Position numbers and translations under genes: made by a program
The notes under the pieces: model-generated
Told to the model about the DNA's origin: nothing
Databases searched by the model: none
Seen by the model: only the letters and a program-made list of their open reading frames with translations
In this document: one piece after another, positions 8,180-17,077 of the stretch
Position numbering within the stretch: position 1 is the first letter of the stretch
Layout of the letters: each line of letters begins with the position of its first letter
Assembly (NCBI GenBank): GCA_040754815.1
Contig: JBFMBX010000002.1
Coordinates: forward strand, 310,001 to 374,000
Source of the DNA: Bellilinea sp040754815
Lineage (GTDB): Bacteria > Chloroflexota > Anaerolineae > Anaerolineales > Anaerolineaceae
DNA length: 64,000 nt
Direction of reading: 5' to 3'

Positions 8180-10927
8180 TTAAATTCGGCGCCTGATCCA
8201 TTTAAAGATCTCAACCGCAATAAATACGAGGACACTGAAAGCCAGACTTACCAGCAGATCTTCCACGGGCAGCGGGCGGGTGTTGAAGACGTTCTGCAAA
8301 AATGGCACATAAATTACCGCCATTTGCAGCATAAAAGTTAACAACACGGCGCCTATCAACGGTTTATTCGAAAGCAGCCCAACCTGAAAGAGCGAGTAGC
8401 GGTTCGAGCGGATGGCCAGCACATTACCCATCTGAGCCAGCGTCAGGGTGGTAAAAACCATCGTCTGCCAGGTTTCTGTCCGGCCGGTGTTCAATGCCCA
8501 CATACCCGCCATCAGAGAAATGATGCCCATCCACAAACCAATCCAAAGCACATCGCGCGCCATTCCCCGTGCGAAAATATTTTCCTTGGGCGGGAATGGC
8601 TTTCGCTTCATCGTATCCGGTTCGGCCGGCTCGACCGTTAATGCCAGCCCGGGCAAACCGTCAGTTACCAGATTGACCCACAGAATTTGAATGGGAGTGA
8701 GCGGTAGAGGCATGCCGATGAAAGGTCCGATCAGCATGACCCAGATTTCACCGGCGTTTGAGGTCAGGGTGTATTTAATGAATTTTCGGATATTGTCGTA
8801 AATCCGCCGGCCTTCTTCTACCGCCGCTACAATGGTCGCAAAGTTGTCGTCCAGCAGCACCATATCGGCCGCCTCTTTAGAGACATCCGTACCGGTAATT
8901 CCCATCGCCACCCCAATATCCGCCTTTTTGAGCGCCGGCGCGTCATTGACCCCATCCCCCGTCATCGCTACGATTTCACCTTTCTCCTGCAGGGCCTGCA
9001 CGATTTTCAACTTGTGTTCGGGCGAAACCCGCGCAAAGACCGAGATGTGATCGAGTGCCTTTTTCAGCTCTTCCACGCTCATGCTTGCCAGATGCTGACC
9101 GGTGATGGCTTCTCCATCAGCAGTGGTAATCCCCAGTTCGCGGGCAATGTGCAGCGCGGTGAGCGGATGATCTCCGGTAATCATGATCGGACGAATGCCG
9201 GCCGATTTTGCGGTAGCCACGGCATCTTTTACTTCCGCTCGGGCCGGGTCAATCATGCCCACCATGCCGATGAAAATCAAATCCTTTTCTTCCGGCTTTT
9301 CACACCCTTCCACCTGTTCCGGCGGACACATCCGAAAGGCCACCCCCAGCACTCGCATCCCCTTTTTAGCCATGTCCTCGTTGGCTTTTTCGATCCGCTT
9401 CCGCCATTCATCGTCCAGAGGAACGCTTCGATCCTCCACCCACACCCGGCTGCTCACTTCCAGCAGGCTATCCACTGCCCCTTTGGTGATTGAGATATAC
9501 GGCTGCCAGATTTCGCTCTTGATCACCCGTTCCGCCGTTTTCAGGCTTGAGGGCAATTCGTGTTCATTCAAACGATGCACGGTGGTCATTCGTTTGCGTT
9601 CCGAATCAAAAGGCAATTCGGCCACCCGCGGCATTGCTCTTTCCAGTTCATCCTTCCACAAACCTGCTTTTGCGCCGGCAATCACCAGCGCCCCTTCCGT
9701 GGGGTCGCCCACCGAAACAAAACCCCCGCGGGCCTGTTCATTAGGCTCAATCACCGCATCGTTACACAGGGTTCCTCCCAACAGCAATAACGCGACTGCC
9801 GGATGCTCTATCAATACTGGTTTCACCTTTTCGCGTTCCGGTACCGTCGGTGAGTAGTTCTGTACCTCTTCCAGAAATTCAATCCGATTGCCGGCAATAT
9901 CTACCAGCGTTACGGTCATCCGGTTTTCGGTCAGGGTACCGGTTTTATCCGAACAAATAGTGGTCACCGAACCCAGCGTTTCCACTGCCGGCAGCTTGCG
10001 AATCAAAGCGCGCCGCTGAAGCATCCGCTGGGCACCCAGTGCCAATGCAATGGTGACCACCGCCGGCAATCCCTCCGGCACCGCCGCAACCGCCATGCTG
10101 ATTGCCGTTTGAAACATGATGCGAATCGGTTCGCCCCGCAGCACACCCAGTATGAATACAATTCCCACAATCACCAGCGAGGCTGCAGCCAGACCCTTGC
10201 CCAGTTGCTGCAACCGTTTTTGCAGCGGCGTAATCTCCTGTCCAACACCCTGAATCATGTCGGCAATTTTGCCCAGTTCGGTTCGCATACCGGTTTGCAC
10301 CACCACCGCCGAACCCCGCCCGTAGGTGGTCACCGTTCCCATAAAGACCATGTTCCGCTGATCGCCCAGCGGCAGGTTTTCAGCCTGAATGACTTTGGTA
10401 TTTTTCTCCACCGGCTCGGATTCACCGGTTAACACAGCCTCCTGCACGCGCAGGTTGACCGCTTCAATAAGTCGGCAATCTGCCGGAACGGCATCACCCG
10501 CATCCAGCTGAATAACATCCCCCGGCACCAGTTCGCGCGAGGAAATTTCAATCAGATGACCATCACGACGAACCTTCACCTTGGGGGCTGCCATCTTTTT
10601 CAAGGCCGCCATGGCTCTTTCGGCACGGTATTCCTGCGTAAAGCCCAGCAGGGCGTTCAAAACCACAATAATCAAGATCACAATGGCATCGGTCACTTCG
10701 TGAAGCACCACGGAAATGACCGCCGAGATGAGCAGGATGATCACCATGATTTCTGTAAACTGCTCCAACAATATCTTCCACGGACTTTTCAAACCGCGGT
10801 CTATCAATTCATTCGGCCCGTATTGCGCCAGCCTTTTTTCGGCTTCCGCAGAAGAAAGCCCATGTTTCAAGTCGGTCGAAAGTTCTGTTTGTATTTCTTC
10901 GACGGTTTTTGCAAACCAGTTTTTCAT
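8180..10927 (-). CDS. P2-type cation-transporting ATPase (Ca2+/Mn2+ family)
   Basis: A 915-residue P-type ATPase. TGES (168-171) is the actuator motif, DKTGT (D327) the phosphorylated site, and TGDGVNDAP the hinge. The ion-site motifs match the SERCA/P2A class: PEGLP in M4 (284-288), SNAGE in M5 and WVNLVTDGLP in M6, so it should move Ca2+ or Mn2+. It exports or sequesters cation across the plasma membrane at the cost of ATP. ATG at 10927 follows GGGAGA; the frame extends 16 codons further but without ribosome site. A probable Mn2+ riboswitch precedes it, which argues for manganese as a physiological substrate. Confidence 0.93.
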   Translation of the reverse strand: MKNWFAKTVEEIQTELSTDLKHGLSSAEAEKRLAQYGPNELIDRGLKSPWKILLEQFTEIMVIILLISAVISVVLHEVTDAIVILIIVVLNALLGFTQEYRAERAMAALKKMAAPKVKVRRDGHLIEISSRELVPGDVIQLDAGDAVPADCRLIEAVNLRVQEAVLTGESEPVEKNTKVIQAENLPLGDQRNMVFMGTVTTYGRGSAVVVQTGMRTELGKIADMIQGVGQEITPLQKRLQQLGKGLAAASLVIVGIVFILGVLRGEPIRIMFQTAISMAVAAVPEGLPAVVTIALALGAQRMLQRRALIRKLPAVETLGSVTTICSDKTGTLTENRMTVTLVDIAGNRIEFLEEVQNYSPTVPEREKVKPVLIEHPAVALLLLGGTLCNDAVIEPNEQARGGFVSVGDPTEGALVIAGAKAGLWKDELERAMPRVAELPFDSERKRMTTVHRLNEHELPSSLKTAERVIKSEIWQPYISITKGAVDSLLEVSSRVWVEDRSVPLDDEWRKRIEKANEDMAKKGMRVLGVAFRMCPPEQVEGCEKPEEKDLIFIGMVGMIDPARAEVKDAVATAKSAGIRPIMITGDHPLTALHIARELGITTADGEAITGQHLASMSVEELKKALDHISVFARVSPEHKLKIVQALQEKGEIVAMTGDGVNDAPALKKADIGVAMGITGTDVSKEAADMVLLDDNFATIVAAVEEGRRIYDNIRKFIKYTLTSNAGEIWVMLIGPFIGMPLPLTPIQILWVNLVTDGLPGLALTVEPAEPDTMKRKPFPPKENIFARGMARDVLWIGLWMGIISLMAGMWALNTGRTETWQTMVFTTLTLAQMGNVLAIRSNRYSLFQVGLLSNKPLIGAVLLTFMLQMAVIYVPFLQNVFNTRPLPVEDLLVSLAFSVLVFIAVEIFKWIRRRI

Positions 10928-10956
10928 CCTCTGTCTCTCCCATTCATGTTGTAGAT

Positions 10957-10990
10957 ATAAAAAAGACCACCACAAACCTGTGATGGTCTT
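10957..10990 (-). terminator. Rho-independent terminator in the ATPase leader
   Basis: On the minus strand AAGACCATCAC and GTGGTGGTCTT form an 11-bp stem with one G-U pair and a 6-nt loop, followed by TTTTTTATA, only about 30 nt before the ATPase start. Placed right after the riboswitch, it is the likely expression platform. Confidence 0.85.
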
Positions 10991-11085
10991 GCCAAACGCC
11001 GGTCAATGCGTTCGGATCGCCGGAAGCCCATTGCTTCGTATTGACGACAATCCGTCCTCCAGGAGGAGGCTACTCCCCATTACAA
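10986..11085 (-). ncRNA. yybP-ykoY type manganese riboswitch
   Basis: The minus strand holds the hallmark GGGGAGTAGC (complement of 11069-11078) followed by a short hairpin, GTCGTCAA (complement of 11041-11048) and AATGGGCTTCC, ending at GGCAAGACC, which leads into an intrinsic terminator. These blocks match what I recall of the yybP-ykoY class, which binds Mn2+ and usually activates exporters, including P2 ATPases. The downstream gene is such an ATPase. The expected logic is antitermination when Mn2+ is high. The assignment rests on motif recognition, not a covariance search. Confidence 0.8.
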
Positions 11086-11132
11086 AAATTATCCTACCGC
11101 ATCCCGAGCCGCGTGTCAAGTCAAATGTCAAA

Positions 11133-11441
11133 TCACGGCACCCACTTGCCAATTTCGGACCACGCATAAGCCAGATGAGCTGCCAGATTTTCACCAAGCC
11201 GCCGCCGCACCTTTTTCAGCACATATTCCATCAATGCCACGCCGCCGATTTGATCGAGGCGGATACCAATTTCACGCGCCCGCACATGCCGGCATTGAGG
11301 ATTGAAAGAACCGCCGGAGCGTTCTGATAAAAAATCTTCCCTTTGACCGATACGCACCAGTTCATCAATTAGCCGTTCAATTTCACCGTGCATGCTGGCA
11401 GGATACGGTCTTTTTCCAAACAGAAAATCGAAAAAACCCAC
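11133..11441 (-). CDS. small conserved protein of unknown function
   Basis: A 102-residue soluble, Arg-rich, mostly helical protein with no membrane segment. GTG start is well supported by GGGAGG 6 nt upstream, and a TACAAT -10 lies 18 nt before the start. I do not recognise a family. It is monocistronic and divergent from the PIG-L deacetylase. Confidence 0.7.
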   Translation of the reverse strand: MGFFDFLFGKRPYPASMHGEIERLIDELVRIGQREDFLSERSGGSFNPQCRHVRAREIGIRLDQIGGVALMEYVLKKVRRRLGENLAAHLAYAWSEIGKWVP

Positions 11442-11459
11442 AGCACACCTCCCATAAAA

Positions 11460-11491
11460 ATTGTATCATGCCCTGCCTGGAATGGTACAAT
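11460..11491. promoter_or_regulatory. divergent -10 elements
   Basis: A minus-strand TACAAT (11460-11465) serves the 102-aa gene and a plus-strand TACAAT (11486-11491) serves the PIG-L gene, whose ATG at 11501 is only 9 nt further. The two promoters lie back to back within 32 bp. Confidence 0.5.
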
Positions 11492-11500
11492 AAACCAGTT

Positions 11501-12247
11501 ATGGGTTGGGTTTTTCTCTCCCCTCATCTCGATGATGCCGTTCTCTCTTGCGGTGGATTGATTTATGAATTGATCCAATCCGGCCAAGCGGTGGAAATTT
11601 GCACCATTTGCGCCGGTGACCCGCCCGACGGCGAATTTTCCCCTCTGGCCGACATGCTGCACCAGCGCTGGGGAGTCGGTGGTGCGGATGCTCAGGCCAG
11701 AAGAAGAGAGGAAGATAAAGCCGCCTGCGGGGTATTGGGAGCAGTTCCCTATCATTTTCCCATTTCCGACTGCATCTACCGCCGCAATCCACAAACCGGC
11801 CAGCCGCTCATTTCCTCCAACGAAGCACTCTTCCAGCCCCTGCCGGCGGTCGAATATCCGCTGGCTGCCCGGATTGCACAGGAATTGAAAAAACACATTC
11901 CTGCTGGCAGTCAAATCGTGTGCCCGCTGACCCTGGGCGGACACCTGGATCACCACCTGACTCGTACAGCAGCCGAATTGCTCCATCAACCCCTGTGGTA
12001 CTATGCCGATTATCCCTACTTGCTGCAGGAATCAGGTCGTTTGTATGAATATGTTTCGCCAGCGTGGCAAATCTTTCAGGTTACCATTTCACCGGATGGA
12101 TGTCGCGCATGGCAGAATGCCGTGGCCTGTTACCAGTCACAGATCAGCACCTTTTGGACCGACACAAATCAAATGCGTCAATCCATTTCTCATTACTGGC
12201 AAAAAGGCGGTGGAAGCACCCTCTGGACACCTACCCCCTCCACCTGA
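11501..12247 (+). CDS. PIG-L family N-deacetylase
   Basis: A 248-residue LmbE/PIG-L zinc hydrolase. The N-terminal SPHLDD motif and the later GGHLDHH supply the metal ligands and the general base Asp. Family members remove acetyl groups from N-acetylglucosamine conjugates or related amides; the substrate here is unknown. ATG at 11501 is preferred because the domain begins immediately there and a TACAAT -10 sits 9 nt before it, implying a nearly leaderless mRNA; an in-frame ATG at 11468 lies upstream of that -10. Confidence 0.88.
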   Translation: MGWVFLSPHLDDAVLSCGGLIYELIQSGQAVEICTICAGDPPDGEFSPLADMLHQRWGVGGADAQARRREEDKAACGVLGAVPYHFPISDCIYRRNPQTGQPLISSNEALFQPLPAVEYPLAARIAQELKKHIPAGSQIVCPLTLGGHLDHHLTRTAAELLHQPLWYYADYPYLLQESGRLYEYVSPAWQIFQVTISPDGCRAWQNAVACYQSQISTFWTDTNQMRQSISHYWQKGGGSTLWTPTPST

Positions 12248-12335
12248 TAGAGCATTTTCAGTAAAAATGGATAGCCGGGCTCTTGTTGACGGCAATAATT
12301 GGAGAGCCCTAAAAATTGCATTTAAAAAATTATGC

Positions 12336-12341
12336 TATACT
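12336..12341 (+). promoter_or_regulatory. extended -10 of a leaderless promoter
   Basis: TGCTATACT ends 6 nt before the ATG at 12348, so transcription probably starts at the initiation codon. It heads the eight-gene membrane cluster. Confidence 0.55.
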
Positions 12342-12347
12342 GATACC

Positions 12348-12605
12348 ATGCAAGAGGTTGAATCCTGCTGGCAAAAATGGGCAAATTTCCTTAAGGAACG
12401 AAACCTTGAGGAAATTGCAATAACGCTGTTAGAGGCCGGTGGGCCGCTTAAAATCCTTGCAGCGCAGATGGTCTATGCTGGCGCACCCCTGCTGGAAACA
12501 TTCACCCCCACCAATAAGACATGGCTCGAATTGGCCAGCCTGTTGGAAGACAAGCAGCACAGCCAGAACTTCATTGCATACCTGCGCGGGGAGGTTGATG
12601 GATGA
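12348..12605 (+). CDS. small unknown protein, first gene of the membrane cluster
   Basis: An 85-residue, mostly helical cytosolic protein rich in Leu and Ala; no family recognised. A longer open frame exists upstream in this frame, but it overlaps the PIG-L gene, and the extended -10 six nt before this ATG decides the start. The stop overlaps the start of the next gene as ATGA, so the two are translationally coupled. Confidence 0.7.
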   Translation: MQEVESCWQKWANFLKERNLEEIAITLLEAGGPLKILAAQMVYAGAPLLETFTPTNKTWLELASLLEDKQHSQNFIAYLRGEVDG

Positions 12606-13348
12606 GAATTGAGGCGATTATTGCCCTGGCTTTGATAGCCGTCACTACCGGCTTAATTCTACTTCTCACGCTGCAACGCAACATTTTGCGCACCGGCTTG
12701 CGCCAGCTGCCCGCCTTTGAGCGTCTCCGTCAGGCCATTGGGCTGGCCGTGGAAAACGGCACCCGCATTCACATCACACTGGGGAAGGCGGGGCTGCCTG
12801 CCTCAACCAGCGCCGCCGGTTTGACCGCCCTGACGACGCTGGAGCGCATCGCCAGAGTGAGCAGCATCAGCGACCGGCCGCCGATTGCCAGCAGCGGAGA
12901 AGGAACCCTCGCCCTTCTCAGTCAGGATACCCTGCGGGCAGCCTACCGGCAAATCAATCAACAGGAATTGTATGACCCCAGCCGCGGGCGTTTGACCGGT
13001 CCAACTCCCTTTTCTTATATTGCCGGCACATTACCCATTACCGATGGTGAAAACGTCTCCACCCATCTGGCTATTGGAAACTTCGGCCCTGAAATTGCCC
13101 TGATAATGGAAGCCGCAGACCAACAGGAAGCCTTCACTCTGGCAGCCACCGATTCGCTCAGCGCTCAGGCAGCCTTATACACCAGCAGTCAGGAAACCCT
13201 GATCGGAGAAGAAGTATTTGCCATTCCCGCGTACCTTAATACCGGCCCGGTTTACACAGCCAGTTTGCAGGTACAGGATATTCTCCGCTGGGGGGTGGTC
13301 ATCGTCCTGCTCGTTGGATCTGTTTTGAAGTTGCTGGGGGTGGTATGA
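12602..13348 (+). CDS. DUF6754-like membrane protein
   Basis: A 248-residue protein with a membrane helix at each end (about 5-24 and 228-247) and a globular middle. The spacing and the TLERIARVSS and GEEVFAIPAYL segments fit the DUF6754 family as I recall it, which has no known function. Starts and ends in ATGA overlaps with its neighbours, so it is made in step with them. With helices at both ends, the central domain probably lies on one face of the membrane. Confidence 0.7.
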   Translation: MRIEAIIALALIAVTTGLILLLTLQRNILRTGLRQLPAFERLRQAIGLAVENGTRIHITLGKAGLPASTSAAGLTALTTLERIARVSSISDRPPIASSGEGTLALLSQDTLRAAYRQINQQELYDPSRGRLTGPTPFSYIAGTLPITDGENVSTHLAIGNFGPEIALIMEAADQQEAFTLAATDSLSAQAALYTSSQETLIGEEVFAIPAYLNTGPVYTASLQVQDILRWGVVIVLLVGSVLKLLGVV

Positions 13349-13962
13349 GAGCGCCAGTTTCCACCGCCATTGCCATTGCCACCGGCCTGCTGGTTTTGCT
13401 GGCTACTCTTCTGCCTTTACCCGTTCTGGTTCCCATCCGTCAGATCCTGCTTTCGTGGACCATTCCGGTTGCCGCAACCGCCGGTTTAATTGCCATCGCC
13501 AATTTACTGGGTGTCCACTGGCGTAAATTGAACTCCGCGCGGGAACGGGATTATTACAGCAGTATTTTATTAATCGCATTTGTGGCTACTTTTGCCGCCG
13601 GCCTTGTTCTCGGCCCAACGGATGCTGATTTTCAAAAAGTAGTCACCTTCATTCAATACCCTGTGGAAGCCAGTCTGATGGCAGTGCTGACTGTAACGCT
13701 GACCTACGCTGCCATTCGGCTCTTTCAACGCAAGCGGGGCTGGCTGGCCGTCTTATTTACCGCCAGTACGGTTGTCTTCTTGATTCTGCTGAGCGGTTTT
13801 TTGAACGTTGGTGAAAACATTCCCCTCGTCAAAGATATCCTTTCAGCCCTCAATGCCCTGCCTCTCGCAGGAGCAAGAGGTATATTGCTGGGTATTGCAC
13901 TGGGCAGCATTACCACCGGTTTGCGTATCCTGATCGGCGCAGACCGACCTTACAGTGGATAG
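13345..13962 (+). CDS. polytopic membrane protein of the cluster
   Basis: A 205-residue integral membrane protein with about six hydrophobic helices and very few charged residues outside short loops (YYSS and KRGW are the main ones). I do not recognise a family. The start overlaps the stop of the DUF6754-like gene by 4 bp and the next gene begins 6 bp after the stop. By position and size it resembles the six-TM protein encoded three genes further on and may be its partner in a complex (inference). Confidence 0.75.
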   Translation: MRAPVSTAIAIATGLLVLLATLLPLPVLVPIRQILLSWTIPVAATAGLIAIANLLGVHWRKLNSARERDYYSSILLIAFVATFAAGLVLGPTDADFQKVVTFIQYPVEASLMAVLTVTLTYAAIRLFQRKRGWLAVLFTASTVVFLILLSGFLNVGENIPLVKDILSALNALPLAGARGILLGIALGSITTGLRILIGADRPYSG

Positions 13963-13967
13963 TTTCT

Positions 13968-16385
13968 ATGAGCGAATTGATTTGTCCACATTGTGGTGCT
14001 TCAAACCCGCTGGATGCCATTGAATGCAAAAAGTGTCATCGTTTTCTCTTCGAATCCTCCAGTGCGGGTGCGCCTTTCTCCCCCAAAGAGGATGATTGGC
14101 TGAACAGCCTGCGGGAAGACACCGAACCACTTCCCGAATCCGGAGAAGAGAATACGGCGGCCTCTGAACCACCCCCTTTTACAGAGGATGTGCCGGATTG
14201 GCTTGCCCGTATTCGTCAGCGCACTCCGGAAGAACCCGGTGAACCGGTTGAGCAACCTTCCCAACAGGGAGAAGAGGAGGAACTTCCCGAGTGGTTGAGA
14301 GATGTGGAAATCCCCTCCGGCAAAACCGGGCAAACCACCTCCACCGCCGACGAGGAAGAACTGCCTCTGCCTGATTGGCTTTCACTTATTGACGAGGAAA
14401 AACAAACCGAAGGTGAAGCATTAACCACAACCTCTGAACCGACAGAAACGGGTTTCGACCGGCAAACCGGTGACGAAGAATTGCCGGCGTGGCTGCGGGA
14501 AATTGGCATCCCCCACGAAGAAACACCCTCTCAGCCTTCGGCGGAAGAAGAAATCCCTGCATGGCTCGTCGAATCAACAACCGGCGAAGGAGAACAGCCG
14601 GGAGCACCAGCCGAGCCGCCATTGTCTCAAACAGAAGAAACCGATTGGCTTAAATCCTTTGCAGCGTTTGAAACTCAACCGGCTTCCGAAGAAGAAGAAA
14701 GTTCTGCCGCTGCTCCAGAGGAAGACTGGCTGAAAACATTTGAAGCGTTCGAAAGCCAGCCCGAACCTCTCTTTTCCGAGAGCCAGCCCCCTCAGCCTGA
14801 GGACGAAAGCGACTGGCTCAAAGCCTTTGAAGACTTTCGCAGCGAAACACTGCCCGAAGCCGAAACCGAAGAAGAACCCGAAGCCGTTCAGCAGCCCGCC
14901 GGAGAAGAGTCACCCCCGCTGGAGTCGTTATTCAGCGAGCCGCTTGAAGAGGATTGGCTGCAATCCCTGCAAAGTCTTCAAGAGGAAGTTTCTCTGCCGG
15001 AAAGCGAGGAGGAATCCCAACCCATAAGTGAGGAAGCAGAACCTTTACAGGAATTGCCTCCGCTGACGGAAGATATTTTCCCCGTCACGGAAGGAGCATC
15101 TTCGGCGTTCATTTTTGAAACCCCTGCTCAGGAATCCGTTCCGGAAGAGGAACTGGATGTCTCGCCTTTTATCAGCGAGGAACTGCCGGAATGGTTCGAT
15201 GAACAGGTTTTTGAATCCGCTGAGGAACAACCCTCCCCGGCAGGGGAAGCCGAAACCGGGCTCGAACCGGCGGAATTGCCCGGCTGGCTGGAGGCAATGC
15301 GCCCCATCGAAGCGGTAGCTCCCGGTCGAATCGGCAGCGATGACGACCAGCGCATTGAAACCAGCGGTCCTCTATCCGGTTTTCAGGGCGTCCTCCCCGC
15401 CGAGGCACTGGTCACTCAATACAGCAAACCGGCCATCTATTCGGCGCGCTTACAGGTCAGCGAAAAACAGCGCACCTACGCCAATCTTTTAGAAACAATT
15501 CTTCAGCAGGAAAAACAAGGTCAAACCACCAGCGCCGCCAGAAGCGCCGCCCCACAAATTCTTGGCCGCCTGTTGGTGGGGGTAGCCATCGCGGTTATCG
15601 TCCTTTTTGCGCTCTTTGGGGGCATCCGCATCGCTGCCCCGCCCACTTTATTCGCTCAGGAAAACGTGAACTTCTTCACCCAAATTCAATCCCTGACCAG
15701 TGCCGCCGGTCAAAATACCCCCGTTCTGCTGGCGGTGGATTTTGAACCGGCTCTGGCAGGCGAAATTTCAAAAATTGCCTCGCCTGTGATTGGCGACCTG
15801 CTGCAAGCGGGCAAACCTTTGGCTGTCGTTTCCAGCAATCCAACCGGTGCAGCACTGGCAGAGGATCTGCTCCTCTCCTCAGCCCCTCCGGAACAAATCC
15901 TTAACTTAGGCTATCTCCCCGGCGGTGTAACTTCCATGGCTGCTCTGGCAAACCAGCCCGCCGTAGCAGCTCCGCGCGACCGCAGCGGCGCTTTTGCGTG
16001 GGATAGATCCGGCTTTCAAACCATACAACAAATTTCGGACTTCTCGGCAGTAATCCTGCTCACTGATAATACCGACACCAGCCGGTTATGGATTGAGCAA
16101 CTCAGTCCGGTTCTCGAAAATACGCCGCTATTGATTATTGCCAGCAGTCAGGCCGCGCCCATGATTCAGCCCTACCTGCAAAGCGGTCAGGCCGGCGGCA
16201 TGTTGGCCGGTTTACCCGGTCTGGCGGCTTATCAGCAATTGAGCGGCAAACCGGATATTCTGCCGGCGGGTTACCTGGATGCTTTTCAGGCCGGCCTGAT
16301 GTTGATTGTTGTCCTCATTCTCGTATTCAGCCTGTATTATCTGGTGATGCAGTTCATCCGCAAACCCGAAACGAAGGGGAAATAA
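13968..16385 (+). CDS. zinc-ribbon protein with repeated acidic W-L motifs and a C-terminal anchored domain
   Basis: An 805-residue protein in three parts. Residues 1-28 form a zinc ribbon (C6, C9, C20, C23). Residues about 35-445 are acidic, Pro/Glu-rich and contain about twelve copies of a short motif, [DE/P]-x-W-L followed by a helix end (DWLNSL, DWLARI, EWLRDV, DWLKSF and so on), likely docking peptides. After a membrane helix near 525-550 comes a Rossmann-like domain, then a C-terminal helix near 775-797. It may be the scaffold that links cytosolic partners to the membrane complex (inference). Confidence 0.8.
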   Translation: MSELICPHCGASNPLDAIECKKCHRFLFESSSAGAPFSPKEDDWLNSLREDTEPLPESGEENTAASEPPPFTEDVPDWLARIRQRTPEEPGEPVEQPSQQGEEEELPEWLRDVEIPSGKTGQTTSTADEEELPLPDWLSLIDEEKQTEGEALTTTSEPTETGFDRQTGDEELPAWLREIGIPHEETPSQPSAEEEIPAWLVESTTGEGEQPGAPAEPPLSQTEETDWLKSFAAFETQPASEEEESSAAAPEEDWLKTFEAFESQPEPLFSESQPPQPEDESDWLKAFEDFRSETLPEAETEEEPEAVQQPAGEESPPLESLFSEPLEEDWLQSLQSLQEEVSLPESEEESQPISEEAEPLQELPPLTEDIFPVTEGASSAFIFETPAQESVPEEELDVSPFISEELPEWFDEQVFESAEEQPSPAGEAETGLEPAELPGWLEAMRPIEAVAPGRIGSDDDQRIETSGPLSGFQGVLPAEALVTQYSKPAIYSARLQVSEKQRTYANLLETILQQEKQGQTTSAARSAAPQILGRLLVGVAIAVIVLFALFGGIRIAAPPTLFAQENVNFFTQIQSLTSAAGQNTPVLLAVDFEPALAGEISKIASPVIGDLLQAGKPLAVVSSNPTGAALAEDLLLSSAPPEQILNLGYLPGGVTSMAALANQPAVAAPRDRSGAFAWDRSGFQTIQQISDFSAVILLTDNTDTSRLWIEQLSPVLENTPLLIIASSQAAPMIQPYLQSGQAGGMLAGLPGLAAYQQLSGKPDILPAGYLDAFQAGLMLIVVLILVFSLYYLVMQFIRKPETKGK
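14085..15300 (+). repeat. degenerate W-L motif repeats inside the zinc-ribbon gene
   Basis: About twelve repeats at protein level, each a Trp-Leu pair preceded by Asp/Glu/Pro and separated by 15-50 acidic residues. Three consecutive copies (near 14640-14830) are more alike (DWLK-[STA]-F-x-x-F), suggesting recent duplication. Confidence 0.65.
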
Positions 16386-16390
16386 ACATC

Positions 16391-17068
16391 ATGGATGTTA
16401 ATTTTGCCTGGACAGCGGTTGCCTTTGTTCTGACCATCCTGACGCTGAGTTATCTGCTGGGGGATAATCCGTTCTTTCGTCTGGCGACCTACTTATTCGT
16501 TGGGGTTTCGGCAGGCTATGTTGCCGCCATTTTAATTTTCGAGGTGCTGATACCCCGTCTGGCAGAACCACTGATGTTTGGCAGCCCTTCCGAAAAATTC
16601 CTCACCCTCATACCGCTTATTTTGAGTCTGTTGCTGGTGTTCAAACTCTTTCCCCGTCTGAGCGTGCTGGGCAACCCTTCCATGGCTTTTCTGGTGGGCA
16701 GCGGGGCGGCGGTCATCATCAGCGGAGCGGTTACCGGAACGTTGTTTGGGCAAATCAGCGGTGCAATTCAGCCTTTTGGTTTGTCCGAAAACGGTGACTT
16801 CCTGCAAGCCGGCAGCCAGTTAATTGGCAGCATCGTGTTATTACTCGGTACGATTTCTACATTGGTTTACTTTCAGTTCAGCGCACGCCGAAAAACCGAA
16901 CAACAAACCAGCCGAAACGCGCTGGTTCAATTTACCGCCTTCGGCGGACAAATTTTCATCGCCATCACTCTGGGGGCACTCTATGCCGGCGTGCTGGCGG
17001 CAGCCCTGACAGCACTTATCGAACGATTTGACTTCCTGCGAACGGCAATTCAAACCTTTCTTCAATAA
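16391..17068 (+). CDS. six-TM membrane protein of the cluster
   Basis: A 225-residue integral membrane protein with about six helices, hydrophobic throughout, and small Gly/Ser-rich turns. No transporter signature is seen and the family is not recognised. It sits 5 bp after the zinc-ribbon gene and 9 bp before the MutL-like gene, so it belongs to the same transcript. Confidence 0.75.
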   Translation: MDVNFAWTAVAFVLTILTLSYLLGDNPFFRLATYLFVGVSAGYVAAILIFEVLIPRLAEPLMFGSPSEKFLTLIPLILSLLLVFKLFPRLSVLGNPSMAFLVGSGAAVIISGAVTGTLFGQISGAIQPFGLSENGDFLQAGSQLIGSIVLLLGTISTLVYFQFSARRKTEQQTSRNALVQFTAFGGQIFIAITLGALYAGVLAAALTALIERFDFLRTAIQTFLQ

Positions 17069-17077
17069 ATACCGCCT

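Noticed and set aside
12003..12347. Upstream extension of the small cluster gene
   Set aside because: It overlaps the PIG-L gene in another frame, and an extended -10 sits just before the ATG at 12348.
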